From: Thermomicrobiales bacterium
Lineage (GTDB): Bacteria; Chloroflexota; Chloroflexia; Thermomicrobiales; UBA6265
Direction of reading: 5' to 3'
Assembly (NCBI GenBank): GCA_020432165.1
Contig: JAGQGU010000053.1
Span: 1-52,667, forward strand
DNA: 52,667 nucleotides
In this document: in pieces, positions 1 to 7,849 of the stretch
Layout of the letters: each line of letters begins with the position of its first letter
Position numbering within the stretch: the first letter of the stretch is position 1
The notes under the pieces: generated by a model
Seen by the model: only the letters and a program-made list of their open reading frames with translations
Told to the model about the DNA's origin: nothing
The model's database searches: none
Translations under genes and position numbers: made by a program

Positions 1-63
1 GGCGTTTTTATGTGTCCTGAAATCAAGACTTGTCAACGAACGACATTAAGGAGAACCCGCCAC

Positions 64-333
64 ATGGCGTTGCTACTGGAGCAGAAGCAAGACATTATCG
101 AGGCTACTCGCGTTCACGATACCGATACCGGTTCGCCGGAAGTTCAGATCGCGATCCTCACCCAGCGCATTCTGGAGCTGACCGATCACCTGCGCACCCA
201 TCGGCACGACAATCACTCGCGCCGTGGTTTGCTGAAGATGGTTGGTAAGCGCCGTCGCCTGCTGGCCTATCTGCAGAAGACCGATATCGAGCGCTACCGC
301 GCCACCATCGCCCGCCACGGCCTGCGCAAGTAG
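64..333 (+). CDS. rpsO: 30S ribosomal protein S15
   Basis: S15 binds 16S rRNA early in assembly of the small subunit platform. The 89-residue product has the family's normal length and its hallmark central block (TGSPEVQIA near residue 20, then HDNHSRRGL and the basic KRRRLLAYL segment). An ATG at position 10 is also in frame, but the ATG at 64 is preferred because AAGGAGA lies a few bases upstream and the S15 family starts there. pnp follows on the same strand, the classic rpsO-pnp pairing. Confidence 0.97.
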   Translation: MALLLEQKQDIIEATRVHDTDTGSPEVQIAILTQRILELTDHLRTHRHDNHSRRGLLKMVGKRRRLLAYLQKTDIERYRATIARHGLRK

Positions 334-406
334 GTTTATGGCCCAGGTTCGCACATCTTTTCAGAATCAGCTGAGCCGGATGGGCGTATCGGAAATACGA
401 TTGTGA

Positions 407-441
407 GCAGATGCCCGGGGCAATACGCTCCGGGCATCTGC
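407..441 (+). other. stem-loop in the rpsO-pnp intergenic region
   Basis: A perfect 12-bp inverted repeat (GCAGATGCCCGG at 407-418, its complement at 430-441) with an 11-base loop lies between rpsO and pnp. No T-run follows, so it does not look like a simple intrinsic terminator. In enterobacteria the equivalent spacer carries RNase III-processed hairpins that control pnp mRNA decay; a similar role here is inference. The rest of 334-608 shows only the pnp ribosome binding site (AGGAGA at 595-600). Confidence 0.6.
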
Positions 442-608
442 TTGCCCGAAAGGAGGCGCATCAGAGCGAATTGATTTGAGTCAGTGCCAGGAGGCATTGG
501 AGCGAGCCGGGTAGGTTTCTGGCCGACTTGCTCCAGTTCCTCTGGTCATCTGGCGAAGGTATTTCAGGAATGCGCGGAATGGCCGCGCTCAATCAGGAGA
601 ATTTGCAG

Positions 609-2861
609 ATGACTCTGCCCGAATCCGTACAACAGAATATCCACACGGTCAGCGCTGAAATCGCTGGCCGCACCCTCACCCTGGAGACTGGTCGCATTGC
701 TGGCCTCTCCACCGGTGCTGTCACCGTTCGCTACGGCGATTCATTGGTGCTCACCTCTGCCATTGGCGAGCGTGAGGCCAAGGAAGACATGGGATTCTTC
801 CCGCTTACCGTGGACTATGAAGAAAGAATGTTCGCCGCCGGCAAGATCCCGGGCGGTTTCCCCAAGCGTGAAGGTCGCCCGACTGAGGCTGCCATTCTCG
901 CTGCTCGTCTGACTGATCGCCCGATCCGCCCGCTCTTCCCGAAGGGCTATAAGGCAGAAGTACAGGTGATCACCACCGTCCTCAGCGCGGACCAGGAGAA
1001 CGATTGCGACATCCTCTCCATCATCGGCGCTTCCGCTGGCCTCACCATTGGTCCAGTGCCCTTCGAGGGGCCAGTTGGTGCTGTGCGCATGGGTATGAAG
1101 GATGGTGAGTTCATCGTCAATCCCACCTTTGCCCAGCGCGAAGAGGGCGATCTCGATATGGTCGTCGCCGGTACCGACGATGCCATCATGATGGTTGAGG
1201 GCGAAGCCAAAGAGATCTCCGAAGAGAAGATGGTGCAGGCCATCGAGACTGCCCACGAGGTCATTCGCACCATCGTGCAGTTGCAGCGTAATCTGCGTGA
1301 GCTCGCCGGTCACGAGAAGTGGCCATTCGTGAGCCCGAAGCGCGATGAGGAACTCTTCGCCGCTGTCCGCGAGGCACTCGGTGGTCGACTCCGTGATGTC
1401 GTGCGCAATGCCGACAAGGTCGTTCGCCTGGAGGCCACTGGTGAATTGCAGGACGAGGTTGTTGCCCAGTTGACGGGCGGCGATGATGCTCCCTTCACGG
1501 CGCAGCAGGTGAATAGCACCTACGAGGCACTGCTGAAGGAAGAGGTTCGCAGCGGCATTCTCGATGAGGGTGTCCGCCCGGATGGTCGCACGATCACCGA
1601 AATCCGCCCGATCTGGACCGAGGTTGGCTATCTGCCGCGCGCGCATGGCTCGGCCATTTTCACACGTGGCCAGACCCAGGCGCTCACTGTCGTGGCCCTT
1701 GGCAGCACCGCCGAAGAGCAGCGCCTTGATTCCATCACGCCGCAAACCAGCAAGCGCTACATCCACCACTACAACTTCCCGCCATACAGCGTCGGCGAGG
1801 TTCGTCGCCTGCGTGGCGCCAGCCGTCGCGATATTGGTCACGGTGCCTTGGCAGAGCGCGCTCTGGTGAACCAGATTCCTCCTGTCGATCAGTTCCCGTA
1901 CACCATCCGCGTCGTCTCCGAAATCATGGCCTCGAACGGTTCATCCTCCATGGCCTCGGTCTGCGGTTCAACGATGGCGTTGATGGATGCCGGCGTGCCC
2001 TTGCTCAAGCCAGTTGCTGGTGTGGCGATGGGCCTCATCACCGATGCCGAGACAGGCAACTACACCGTACTTACCGATATCCAGGGCATGGAAGATGCGC
2101 TTGGCGACATGGACTTCAAGGTCGCCGGTACACCGGATGGTGTGACCGCGATTCAGATGGACATCAAGGTTAAGGGTATTTCCTACGAGATCATGCGTCA
2201 GGCACTGGCTCAGGCGCACGCTGGTCGTGAGATTATCCTCGGCAAGATGATGGAGACCATCTCGGCACCGCGTGAGCAACTGAGCAAGTTTGCGCCGCAA
2301 GTGGTCAGCATCAAGATCAATCCGGAGAAGATCGGTAAGGTCATCGGCCCGGGTGGCTCCATGATCCGCGAGATTCAGGAGATGTCCAACTCCAAGATCA
2401 ATATCGAGGATGACGGCACGATTTCCATCGCATCGGCCGATGGTGATGGCATCGAAGCCGCCAAGGCCAAGATTCTGTCACTGACCGAGGATCTTCCGGA
2501 AGTGAAGGTCGAGCGCGGCGAGATCTACAACGGCAAGGTTGTTAGCATCATGCCGTACGGTGCCTTCGTTGAGATCGCTCCGGGACGCGACGGTCTGGTG
2601 CACATCTCCGAGTTGAGCGAGGATCCGGCGATCCGCACCGAGCGTGTTGAGGATGTGGTCAATGAGGGTGATGAGATCACCGTGATGGTGATCGATGTCG
2701 CGCCAAACGGTAAGGTCAGCCTCAGCCGACGGGCTGCGCTCACTGGCGAACTGCCGGAGCCAAAGCCCGCACGGCCACGCAACAACGATCGCGGCCCGCG
2801 TCGCGATGATCGTGGCCCTCGCCGCGACGACAATCGCAGCCCGCGTGGTCCACGCCGCTAG
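609..2861 (+). CDS. pnp: polyribonucleotide nucleotidyltransferase (PNPase)
   Basis: PNPase degrades RNA 3' to 5' by phosphorolysis, releasing nucleoside diphosphates, and is a core exonuclease of mRNA turnover. The 750-residue product has two RNase PH domains separated by a helical domain. These are followed by a KH domain (GKVIGPGGSMIREIQ) and an S1 domain (GEIYNGKVVSIMPYGAFVEI). The C-terminus is a tail of repeated Arg/Asp/Gly blocks such as RGPRRDD, likely a disordered RNA- or protein-binding extension. The frame stays open back to 528, but the ATG at 609 is chosen: AGGAGA sits 8 bases upstream and this gives the family's usual N-terminus. Confidence 0.97.
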   Translation: MTLPESVQQNIHTVSAEIAGRTLTLETGRIAGLSTGAVTVRYGDSLVLTSAIGEREAKEDMGFFPLTVDYEERMFAAGKIPGGFPKREGRPTEAAILAARLTDRPIRPLFPKGYKAEVQVITTVLSADQENDCDILSIIGASAGLTIGPVPFEGPVGAVRMGMKDGEFIVNPTFAQREEGDLDMVVAGTDDAIMMVEGEAKEISEEKMVQAIETAHEVIRTIVQLQRNLRELAGHEKWPFVSPKRDEELFAAVREALGGRLRDVVRNADKVVRLEATGELQDEVVAQLTGGDDAPFTAQQVNSTYEALLKEEVRSGILDEGVRPDGRTITEIRPIWTEVGYLPRAHGSAIFTRGQTQALTVVALGSTAEEQRLDSITPQTSKRYIHHYNFPPYSVGEVRRLRGASRRDIGHGALAERALVNQIPPVDQFPYTIRVVSEIMASNGSSSMASVCGSTMALMDAGVPLLKPVAGVAMGLITDAETGNYTVLTDIQGMEDALGDMDFKVAGTPDGVTAIQMDIKVKGISYEIMRQALAQAHAGREIILGKMMETISAPREQLSKFAPQVVSIKINPEKIGKVIGPGGSMIREIQEMSNSKINIEDDGTISIASADGDGIEAAKAKILSLTEDLPEVKVERGEIYNGKVVSIMPYGAFVEIAPGRDGLVHISELSEDPAIRTERVEDVVNEGDEITVMVIDVAPNGKVSLSRRAALTGELPEPKPARPRNNDRGPRRDDRGPRRDDNRSPRGPRR

Positions 2862-2880
2862 GAACTTCAAATGTGACTAT

Positions 2881-2963
2881 CCCCCGGGGGTCGCAGCCAG
2901 CAGGTAGCGTCGCCCCTTGGGGGCGACTCGGCTGAGACGTAGCCCCGGGGTTGATCCCCGGGG
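2881..2963 (+). repeat. tandem GC-rich palindromes downstream of pnp
   Basis: This stretch is nearly all self-complementary. It holds CCCCCGGGGG at 2881-2890, a hairpin GTCGCCCC/GGGGCGAC at 2909-2927, and CCCCGGGG twice (2943-2950 and 2956-2963) around a TTGAT loop. It resembles a short intergenic palindromic element rather than a gene. The sequence GGTAGC and a hairpin whose loop contains TTGAT/TTAGC also occur in the element at 14751-14858. Confidence 0.55.
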
Positions 2964-2965
2964 AT

Positions 2966-2996
2966 CGACCCGCCTCTCGGGGCGGGTTCGTTTTTT
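2966..2996 (+). terminator. rho-independent terminator of pnp
   Basis: A GC-rich stem (CGACCCGCC, loop TCTC, GGCGGGTTCG with one G-T pair) is followed directly by a run of six T at 2991-2996. It ends 11 bases before the next gene's ATG, so the MazG-like gene must either depend on read-through or share its leader with this structure. Confidence 0.8.
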
Positions 2997-3007
2997 GGAG
3001 AGACCAC

Positions 3008-3277
3008 ATGACCCACCGCGATGCCATCTACGCTGATATCTCCGCCGAACGCGACTCTCAGGATGCGAAATGGGGCCCACAAACCCACTCGCTTCCCGTC
3101 TGGAACGCGATCCTGGCCGAGGAATGTGGTGAGGTCGCCGAGGCGGCGCTCACCGTTGCGTTTCATGGTGAGGAAGGTCACCTTGACCATCTGCGTGAGG
3201 AGCTCATCCAGGTTGCCGCCGTCGCGGTGCATATCATTGAGAAGCTGGATTCCGGCGACTGGGTGCGAGGGGTATAG
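3008..3277 (+). CDS. MazG-like NTP pyrophosphohydrolase family protein
   Basis: This 89-residue, all-helical protein resembles the small single-domain members of the MazG-like (all-alpha NTP pyrophosphatase) superfamily. Those enzymes cleave nucleoside triphosphates to monophosphate and pyrophosphate, often to clear abnormal nucleotides. The key motif EECGEVAEA (residues 38-46) supplies the metal-binding EExxE glutamates, and a second acidic helix (LREELIQVAA) supplies the partner residues. The ATG at 3008 follows GGAGAG by 5 bases. Substrate is not predictable from sequence. Confidence 0.75.
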   Translation: MTHRDAIYADISAERDSQDAKWGPQTHSLPVWNAILAEECGEVAEAALTVAFHGEEGHLDHLREELIQVAAVAVHIIEKLDSGDWVRGV

Positions 3278-3310
3278 CATCGTCTCAGAGATGCGTACCC
3301 TTCGGAACGG

Positions 3311-3338
3311 CAAAATGGGCGCGATCGCGCCCATTTTG
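3311..3338. terminator. 28-base perfect palindrome, bidirectional terminator
   Basis: A perfect palindrome centred on GCGATCGC has A-rich and T-rich outer arms (CAAAATGGGC on one side, GCCCATTTTG on the other). It lies between two convergent genes (3008-3277 and 3352-3939) and can terminate transcription from both sides. Confidence 0.75.
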
Positions 3339-3351
3339 TGTATTGCTGATT

Positions 3352-3939
3352 TTACGGCTTCGGGGTAGCAGCAGGCTCGGTGGAGTTCTGTACGATCGCT
3401 GTTTGAGTTGCTTCAATGTTATCGATGAAGTTCTGGCCGGAATCGGTAAAGATGAGCCACCAACCGCCGATACAACAGGCGAGGACAAGCGCCACCACGA
3501 GACCGAGCAATACCCAGAGCCAGGTGCGACGTCTCTGGGGCTTGGCAGGACCAAGATTGCTCATGCTCCACTCGTCATCCAGTTGACCACTTTGTAGTCG
3601 CTCGCGCTCGACTTCCCAGGTCGCCCGCTTGGTTGCGAATCCACCAGCGCTATCGTCGTCATCCTGAGGCGAAGCCGAAGGACCTCGGTCCAATAACTCC
3701 CACTCATCCTGATGCTCCGCCCCTTCGTCATCCTGAGGCGTAGCCGAAGGATCTCGGCCCGATGTGCCATCACTGCCACCCCACGCGCGTTCGAAGTCCT
3801 CACGACGTTCGCGATCACGGCGTTCAGCCGGCGTCTCGTTGGCAGGCACAACAGATGCCCCGGATACAACCGGGGCACCGCAGTTGGAGCAGAATTTTGC
3901 ATCGGGCAGCATTTCATGCCCACAGTTAGAACAGAACAC
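3352..3939 (-). CDS. zinc-ribbon single-pass membrane protein
   Basis: The 195-residue protein has an N-terminal zinc ribbon (Cys3, Cys6, Cys17, Cys20), a long charged and probably disordered middle, one transmembrane helix (about 139-164) and a short outer tail. The start is GTG at 3939, 8 bases after the oppC stop, with AAGGA overlapping the end of oppC, so translation is probably coupled to the transporter operon. Residues 62-71 and 85-94 (RDPSATPQDD and RGPSASPQDD) are encoded by two copies of a 32-base palindromic repeat listed separately. No function is assignable; it may be a membrane adaptor. Confidence 0.75.
   Translation of the reverse strand: MFCSNCGHEMLPDAKFCSNCGAPVVSGASVVPANETPAERRDRERREDFERAWGGSDGTSGRDPSATPQDDEGAEHQDEWELLDRGPSASPQDDDDSAGGFATKRATWEVERERLQSGQLDDEWSMSNLGPAKPQRRRTWLWVLLGLVVALVLACCIGGWWLIFTDSGQNFIDNIEATQTAIVQNSTEPAATPKP
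3657..3688 (-). repeat. palindromic repeat, copy A, inside a CDS
   Basis: A 32-base unit contains the imperfect palindrome CCTGAGGC-GAA-GCCGAAGG. It matches copy B at 3726-3757 at 30 of 32 positions. The copies are 69 bases apart (23 codons), so both are read in the same frame and encode nearly the same peptide. Confidence 0.8.
3726..3757 (-). repeat. palindromic repeat, copy B, inside a CDS
   Basis: Second copy of the 32-base unit; the two differences from copy A are one base in the loop and one near the right end. On the minus strand it is translated as part of RDPSATPQDD in the zinc-ribbon membrane protein. Confidence 0.8.
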
Positions 3940-3947
3940 GATTGGGA

Positions 3948-4931
3948 TTATTCCTTCAGTCGTGGATCAAGCGCATCGCGCAGACCATTGCCGAAAAGGT
4001 TGATGCAGAGGGCAGTGACTAGAATTGCCATACCGGGAATAAAGGTGAAGGTCCAACTCTTGCGGAAGAGCTGACGTGCTTCGTTCAGCATATTGCCCCA
4101 GCTGGGATCTGGCATCCGTACACCGAAGCCGAGGTAGGAGAGGGATGCTTCGTACAGGATCAGGCTGGGCAGCGAGAGCGACGCATAGACGATGATCAGC
4201 GAGATCAGATTCGGCAGAATGTGCTTGGTGATAATCGAATGATCGCTCGCACCGAGCACTCTGGCCGCATCGACGTAATCGCGCCGTTTCAAGGACAACA
4301 CCTCGCCGCGGATGAGACGGCTCATGCCTGTCCAACCGAGTAAGGCGATCACGAAGGCAAGGCCTGTCGGTCCGGGTCGCATCATCACGGAGATAATCAG
4401 CAGCAATGTGATGCCGGGGATGCACATGAGCATGTCCACGAATCGCATCAATGCGCTATCGAGGAGGCCACCGAAATATCCAGCCACCGAGCCAACCGTA
4501 AAGCCGATAATCACCGAGAAGATGAGTGCCAGGGTCGCGACCTTGAGCGAAACACGACCACCATAGGCGAGACGTACCAGAATATCGCGACCAGCACCAT
4601 CGGCACCAAGCCAGTATCGAGTTGACTCACCAGTGGCAGGATCCACCACAACCGTCCCTGGCGGCACCAACGCGGCGCGCAGATTGGTAGAGGTATACGG
4701 GTGACCTGTCCAGGTTTCAATCAAAGGCGCTGCCAGCGCAAAGATAACGATCAGAATCAATCCGATCATCGATGCGATCGCGACCTTGTCCTTGCGCAGG
4801 CGTCGCCAGGCGCGGGTATAGAATCCTGGATTCTCCTTGAGTCGATCGCGTTGCGCGGCGCCAAGACTGGTGTACTTGGTGACATCTTCCTGTTCGTCGA
4901 CCAAATTCGTGAGTGTGCTGGACTTTGCCAT
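3948..4931 (-). CDS. oligopeptide/dipeptide ABC transporter permease, OppC/DppC type
   Basis: This is the second membrane subunit of a peptide-type ABC importer. The 327-residue product begins with the N-terminal cytoplasmic segment and first membrane helix typical of OppC (about residues 37-60). It carries the cytoplasmic coupling loop (AARVLGASDHSIITKHILPN) that contacts the ATPases, and ends with the family signature SYLGFGVRMPDPSWGNML. The ATG at 4931 is preferred over an upstream in-frame ATG because GAGGAGG lies 8 bases before it. It starts 13 bases after oppB ends. Substrate (peptide, nickel, sugar) cannot be read from the permease. Confidence 0.93.
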   Translation of the reverse strand: MAKSSTLTNLVDEQEDVTKYTSLGAAQRDRLKENPGFYTRAWRRLRKDKVAIASMIGLILIVIFALAAPLIETWTGHPYTSTNLRAALVPPGTVVVDPATGESTRYWLGADGAGRDILVRLAYGGRVSLKVATLALIFSVIIGFTVGSVAGYFGGLLDSALMRFVDMLMCIPGITLLLIISVMMRPGPTGLAFVIALLGWTGMSRLIRGEVLSLKRRDYVDAARVLGASDHSIITKHILPNLISLIIVYASLSLPSLILYEASLSYLGFGVRMPDPSWGNMLNEARQLFRKSWTFTFIPGMAILVTALCINLFGNGLRDALDPRLKE

Positions 4932-4944
4932 GATGTGGTCCCTC

Positions 4945-5913
4945 CTAGTCCAGGCGAACGCGTGGATCAAGCACGCCGTAAAGGATATCGGCGATCAGAT
5001 TGCCCAACACCGTCAAGATCGCAAAGAACATGACACAGGCCATGGCGACAGAGTAGTTGCTGAACTGCAGAGCTTCGACCTGCACCTGGCCCATGCCACG
5101 GTAACCGAAGACGTTCTCCACAATCAACGCACCGCCAAAGATATCGGGGATACTCAGACCAATCAGTGTGACCATAGGGAGCATCGCATTCTTGAACGCA
5201 TGACCCATGACTACTGAGCGGTACTTCAGTCCCTTGGATTGCGCAGTGCGAACGTAGTCCTGATTAATCACTTCCAGCATCTGTGTGCGGATATAGCGTG
5301 TCCATCCAGCCAGGCTTACGAGGGAGAGTGTGACGACTGGCATGATGAGGTGAACGATACGATCCCACGGATCGCCGCCACCGCGCAGGTTATGCGTGCC
5401 TGCCACCGGCAGGTTTGGAAGACCCCATTCCTGGAACTTCACACCAAAAATAATGATCATCATCATACCGAGAAAGACGGTGGGAGTTGAATAGAAGATG
5501 GTGGCGAAGATAGTCGTAACGCGATCAAAGAGTGAATTGCGTTTGAGAGCACCCAATACACCAACCGGAATCGCGAAAGCGACCGAAATGATGATGGATG
5601 GAATACTCAGAGCGAGGGTATTTGGCATTGCGGACGTAATAATCCGAGAGACCGATTGACCATTGAGATAACTGATACCCAGATCACCCTTGAGTGCATT
5701 GCCGAGCCAAATGAAGTATCGGGTATACCACGGCTCATTTAGCCCCAGATTCTCCTGAATACGAGCGATATCTGAGGGCTTGATATTAGGGTTCATTTCA
5801 AACTGAGATGTCGGACTACCTGGCACCAAATTCATCAGGGCATAAACAATGAACGAGATGCCCAGAAGAAGAGGGATGAGTCCGATGAGACGCCGAATGA
5901 TGTACCGCGCCAT
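4945..5913 (-). CDS. oligopeptide/dipeptide ABC transporter permease, OppB/DppB type
   Basis: The first membrane subunit of the importer, 322 residues with six predicted membrane helices. The N-terminus (MARYIIRRLIGLIPLLLGIS) and the stretch NLGLNEPWYTRYFIWLGNAL are typical of OppB. The coupling loop is YVRTAQSKGLKYRSVVMGHA, and the C-terminus ends DPRVRLD as in most of the family. GAGGT lies 10 bases before the ATG. The gene is in one operon with the binding protein upstream and oppC downstream; no ATP-binding subunit is encoded in the window. Confidence 0.94.
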   Translation of the reverse strand: MARYIIRRLIGLIPLLLGISFIVYALMNLVPGSPTSQFEMNPNIKPSDIARIQENLGLNEPWYTRYFIWLGNALKGDLGISYLNGQSVSRIITSAMPNTLALSIPSIIISVAFAIPVGVLGALKRNSLFDRVTTIFATIFYSTPTVFLGMMMIIIFGVKFQEWGLPNLPVAGTHNLRGGGDPWDRIVHLIMPVVTLSLVSLAGWTRYIRTQMLEVINQDYVRTAQSKGLKYRSVVMGHAFKNAMLPMVTLIGLSIPDIFGGALIVENVFGYRGMGQVQVEALQFSNYSVAMACVMFFAILTVLGNLIADILYGVLDPRVRLD

Positions 5914-5997
5914 ATGCTATTACCTCGTGTTGCCGCAGCTGTTGGTGAGGTAGATGATCCTCGCCGGACAACATTCGTGTGGATGACTGGTAATTGA

Positions 5998-6027
5998 TCT
6001 GGGAGGCGGTAACCACCGCCTCCCAGA
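5998..6027 (-). other. strong stem-loop between binding-protein gene and oppB
   Basis: A 13-bp perfect stem with a 4-base loop (TCTGGGAGGCGGT at 5998-6010 and its complement at 6015-6027) lies directly after the binding-protein stop codon. In the direction of transcription no T-run follows, so it is more likely an mRNA-stabilising or partly terminating structure. Either would raise binding-protein output over the permeases. Confidence 0.65.
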
Positions 6028-6058
6028 ATTTTCTTCCTGACCGGAGGGTCGACCCAGA

Positions 6059-7849
6059 TTAGCGGGCGTCCAACCAGGCCTTGTTCAGCCACCAGAAGTA
6101 GCCAAGACCATTCGGGAAGAAGTTGTGAACGTTCGGACCAGCGATCGCGATCTGCTGGCGGAAGACGTTGATACCAACGGCAGCATCATCATTGCAGATA
6201 TTGCTCTGCTCAATGAGGATGTCGATGCGCTTGGCCTGATCGACCTCGGTCTTGCTCGGGATGACCAGTGCATCGTAATCAGCATTGCTGTAGCGCATGC
6301 TGTTGAAGCCATTCGGCGGGGTCATGTCGGAAGCGAACATCGCATCCTGACCACCATCGACGGTCCAACCAAAGCCCTGAACAGCCATGTTGTAGGTACC
6401 GGCATCGGTATCGTCAAGCAGGGTCTGGAACGGTACGGCGGAGGTCACTGCCTCGATACCAACCTGCTTCCATGCATCCTGCATGTACGGGATCTGCACC
6501 GGATAGGTGGAGGTACCTTCGGAGTAGATGCAGTCGAAGCTCAGCTTCACGCCATCCTTCTCGCGGACACCATCGCCATCGCTGTCGACCCAGCCACTTT
6601 CCTCAAGGAGGCTCTTGGCCTTCTCGGGATCAAAGTTGTAGATGGTGTTCACACGGCTTGGATCGTAGGCGATGCTCAGCACTGGCTGGGTACCATCGGC
6701 CTGGATCGCATAGCCGAACCACACCATGTCAGCCATCAACTGGCGATCAAGCGCGTAGAGGAGCGCCTGGCGCACATTGACGTCGGTGAAGAGTTCGAAC
6801 TTGCTCGGATCCTGGATGCAGTGGAAGTAGTTCCAGTTGAGCGTGTCGTATGCCACGATCTGCAGCTCAGGATTGGAGTTGGCGAGATCGTCAGCGCTAT
6901 CGAAGGTGCCATCACCAACATCGGCAGCACCTGTCTGCAGGGCGGCGATGATCGTGTTTGCGTCCGGCACAACCTGGTAGATGAAGCGGTCGATGTACGG
7001 CACTTCTTCTGGCTGCCAGTAGTTCTCGTTCTTAACGACGGAAATGGTCTCACCCAGCTTCCACTCTTCGAACTTGAACGGACCGGTACCGACGACGCGG
7101 GACGGATCGGTGCCCGTGGAACCGCCATCGCTCGGCCAATCGATCGGAGCAACGCCTTCCCAGACGTGCTTGGCGACGATACCGAACTGGCCCAGCGCTT
7201 CCGTCAGGAAGATACCGCTCGGGGCCTTGGCGTAGAACTTGACGGTGTAATCGTCGACCTGCTCGTAGTGATCAAGCACGCTCTCGACAGTGCCCTTGCG
7301 GACACTCTGGCTGTCTTCGGCGAGACAAGCATCGAAGCTGAAGACCACATCGGCAGCGGTAAATGCTGTGCCGTCGTGCCAGGTGACGTTCGGGTTCAGG
7401 AAGATGGTGTACTCGAGACCATCGGCGCTGATCTCCCAGCCATCGGCCAGGCCGGTCGGGATGTCTGTACCGTCGACCACCGAACCACCGATCAGGCCTT
7501 CGAAGACCATACCGGTGATATAGCTGGCGTAGGTATCGGTAACGAGAATCGGGTTGACAGTACCAATATCGGTGCTCTGCTGATAGATGAGGTCGCCACC
7601 CATGTTCTCTGGCTCGGTGAAGGGGAAGGCAGCGTTGATAGCGGCATTCGCTTCTTCACGGGTTACTGAGTTGGTGATGACATCACCAGCTGGGGTCGCC
7701 TCGGGCGTCTGCGCAGCGGCGGAACGCGCGAGCATGCCAGCGGCACCGGCGCTCACGCCGAGTGCAGTTGCGCGGCGCATAAAGCCGCGGCGGCTGATTT
7801 TGCCTTCGCGGAGTTGATCCACGAGAGCATTGATCTCCATGTCCTTCAT
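6059..7849 (-). CDS. family 5 extracellular solute-binding protein, Tat-exported
   Basis: The capture subunit of the peptide-type ABC importer. The 596-residue product starts with a twin-arginine signal (SRRGFMRR, residues 19-26), a hydrophobic alanine-rich segment and a likely cleavage site after SAAA near residue 46, then a Thr/Pro/Ala linker. The mature part shows SBP_bac_5 features: GTGPFKFEEWKLGE, the DVRQALLYALDRQ-like segment (VNVRQALLYALDRQ) and YDPEKAKSLLEESGW-like (FDPEKAKSLLEESGW). Tat export implies folding in the cytoplasm before secretion. It is the first gene of the operon; a second possible start is the ATG at 7840. Confidence 0.92.
   Translation of the reverse strand: MKDMEINALVDQLREGKISRRGFMRRATALGVSAGAAGMLARSAAAQTPEATPAGDVITNSVTREEANAAINAAFPFTEPENMGGDLIYQQSTDIGTVNPILVTDTYASYITGMVFEGLIGGSVVDGTDIPTGLADGWEISADGLEYTIFLNPNVTWHDGTAFTAADVVFSFDACLAEDSQSVRKGTVESVLDHYEQVDDYTVKFYAKAPSGIFLTEALGQFGIVAKHVWEGVAPIDWPSDGGSTGTDPSRVVGTGPFKFEEWKLGETISVVKNENYWQPEEVPYIDRFIYQVVPDANTIIAALQTGAADVGDGTFDSADDLANSNPELQIVAYDTLNWNYFHCIQDPSKFELFTDVNVRQALLYALDRQLMADMVWFGYAIQADGTQPVLSIAYDPSRVNTIYNFDPEKAKSLLEESGWVDSDGDGVREKDGVKLSFDCIYSEGTSTYPVQIPYMQDAWKQVGIEAVTSAVPFQTLLDDTDAGTYNMAVQGFGWTVDGGQDAMFASDMTPPNGFNSMRYSNADYDALVIPSKTEVDQAKRIDILIEQSNICNDDAAVGINVFRQQIAIAGPNVHNFFPNGLGYFWWLNKAWLDAR

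Noticed and set aside
6125-7669. 514-residue open frame on the plus strand opposite the solute-binding protein gene
   Set aside because: It is a mirror frame of the Tat-exported binding protein, which has clear family motifs; the antisense product has no domain or signal.
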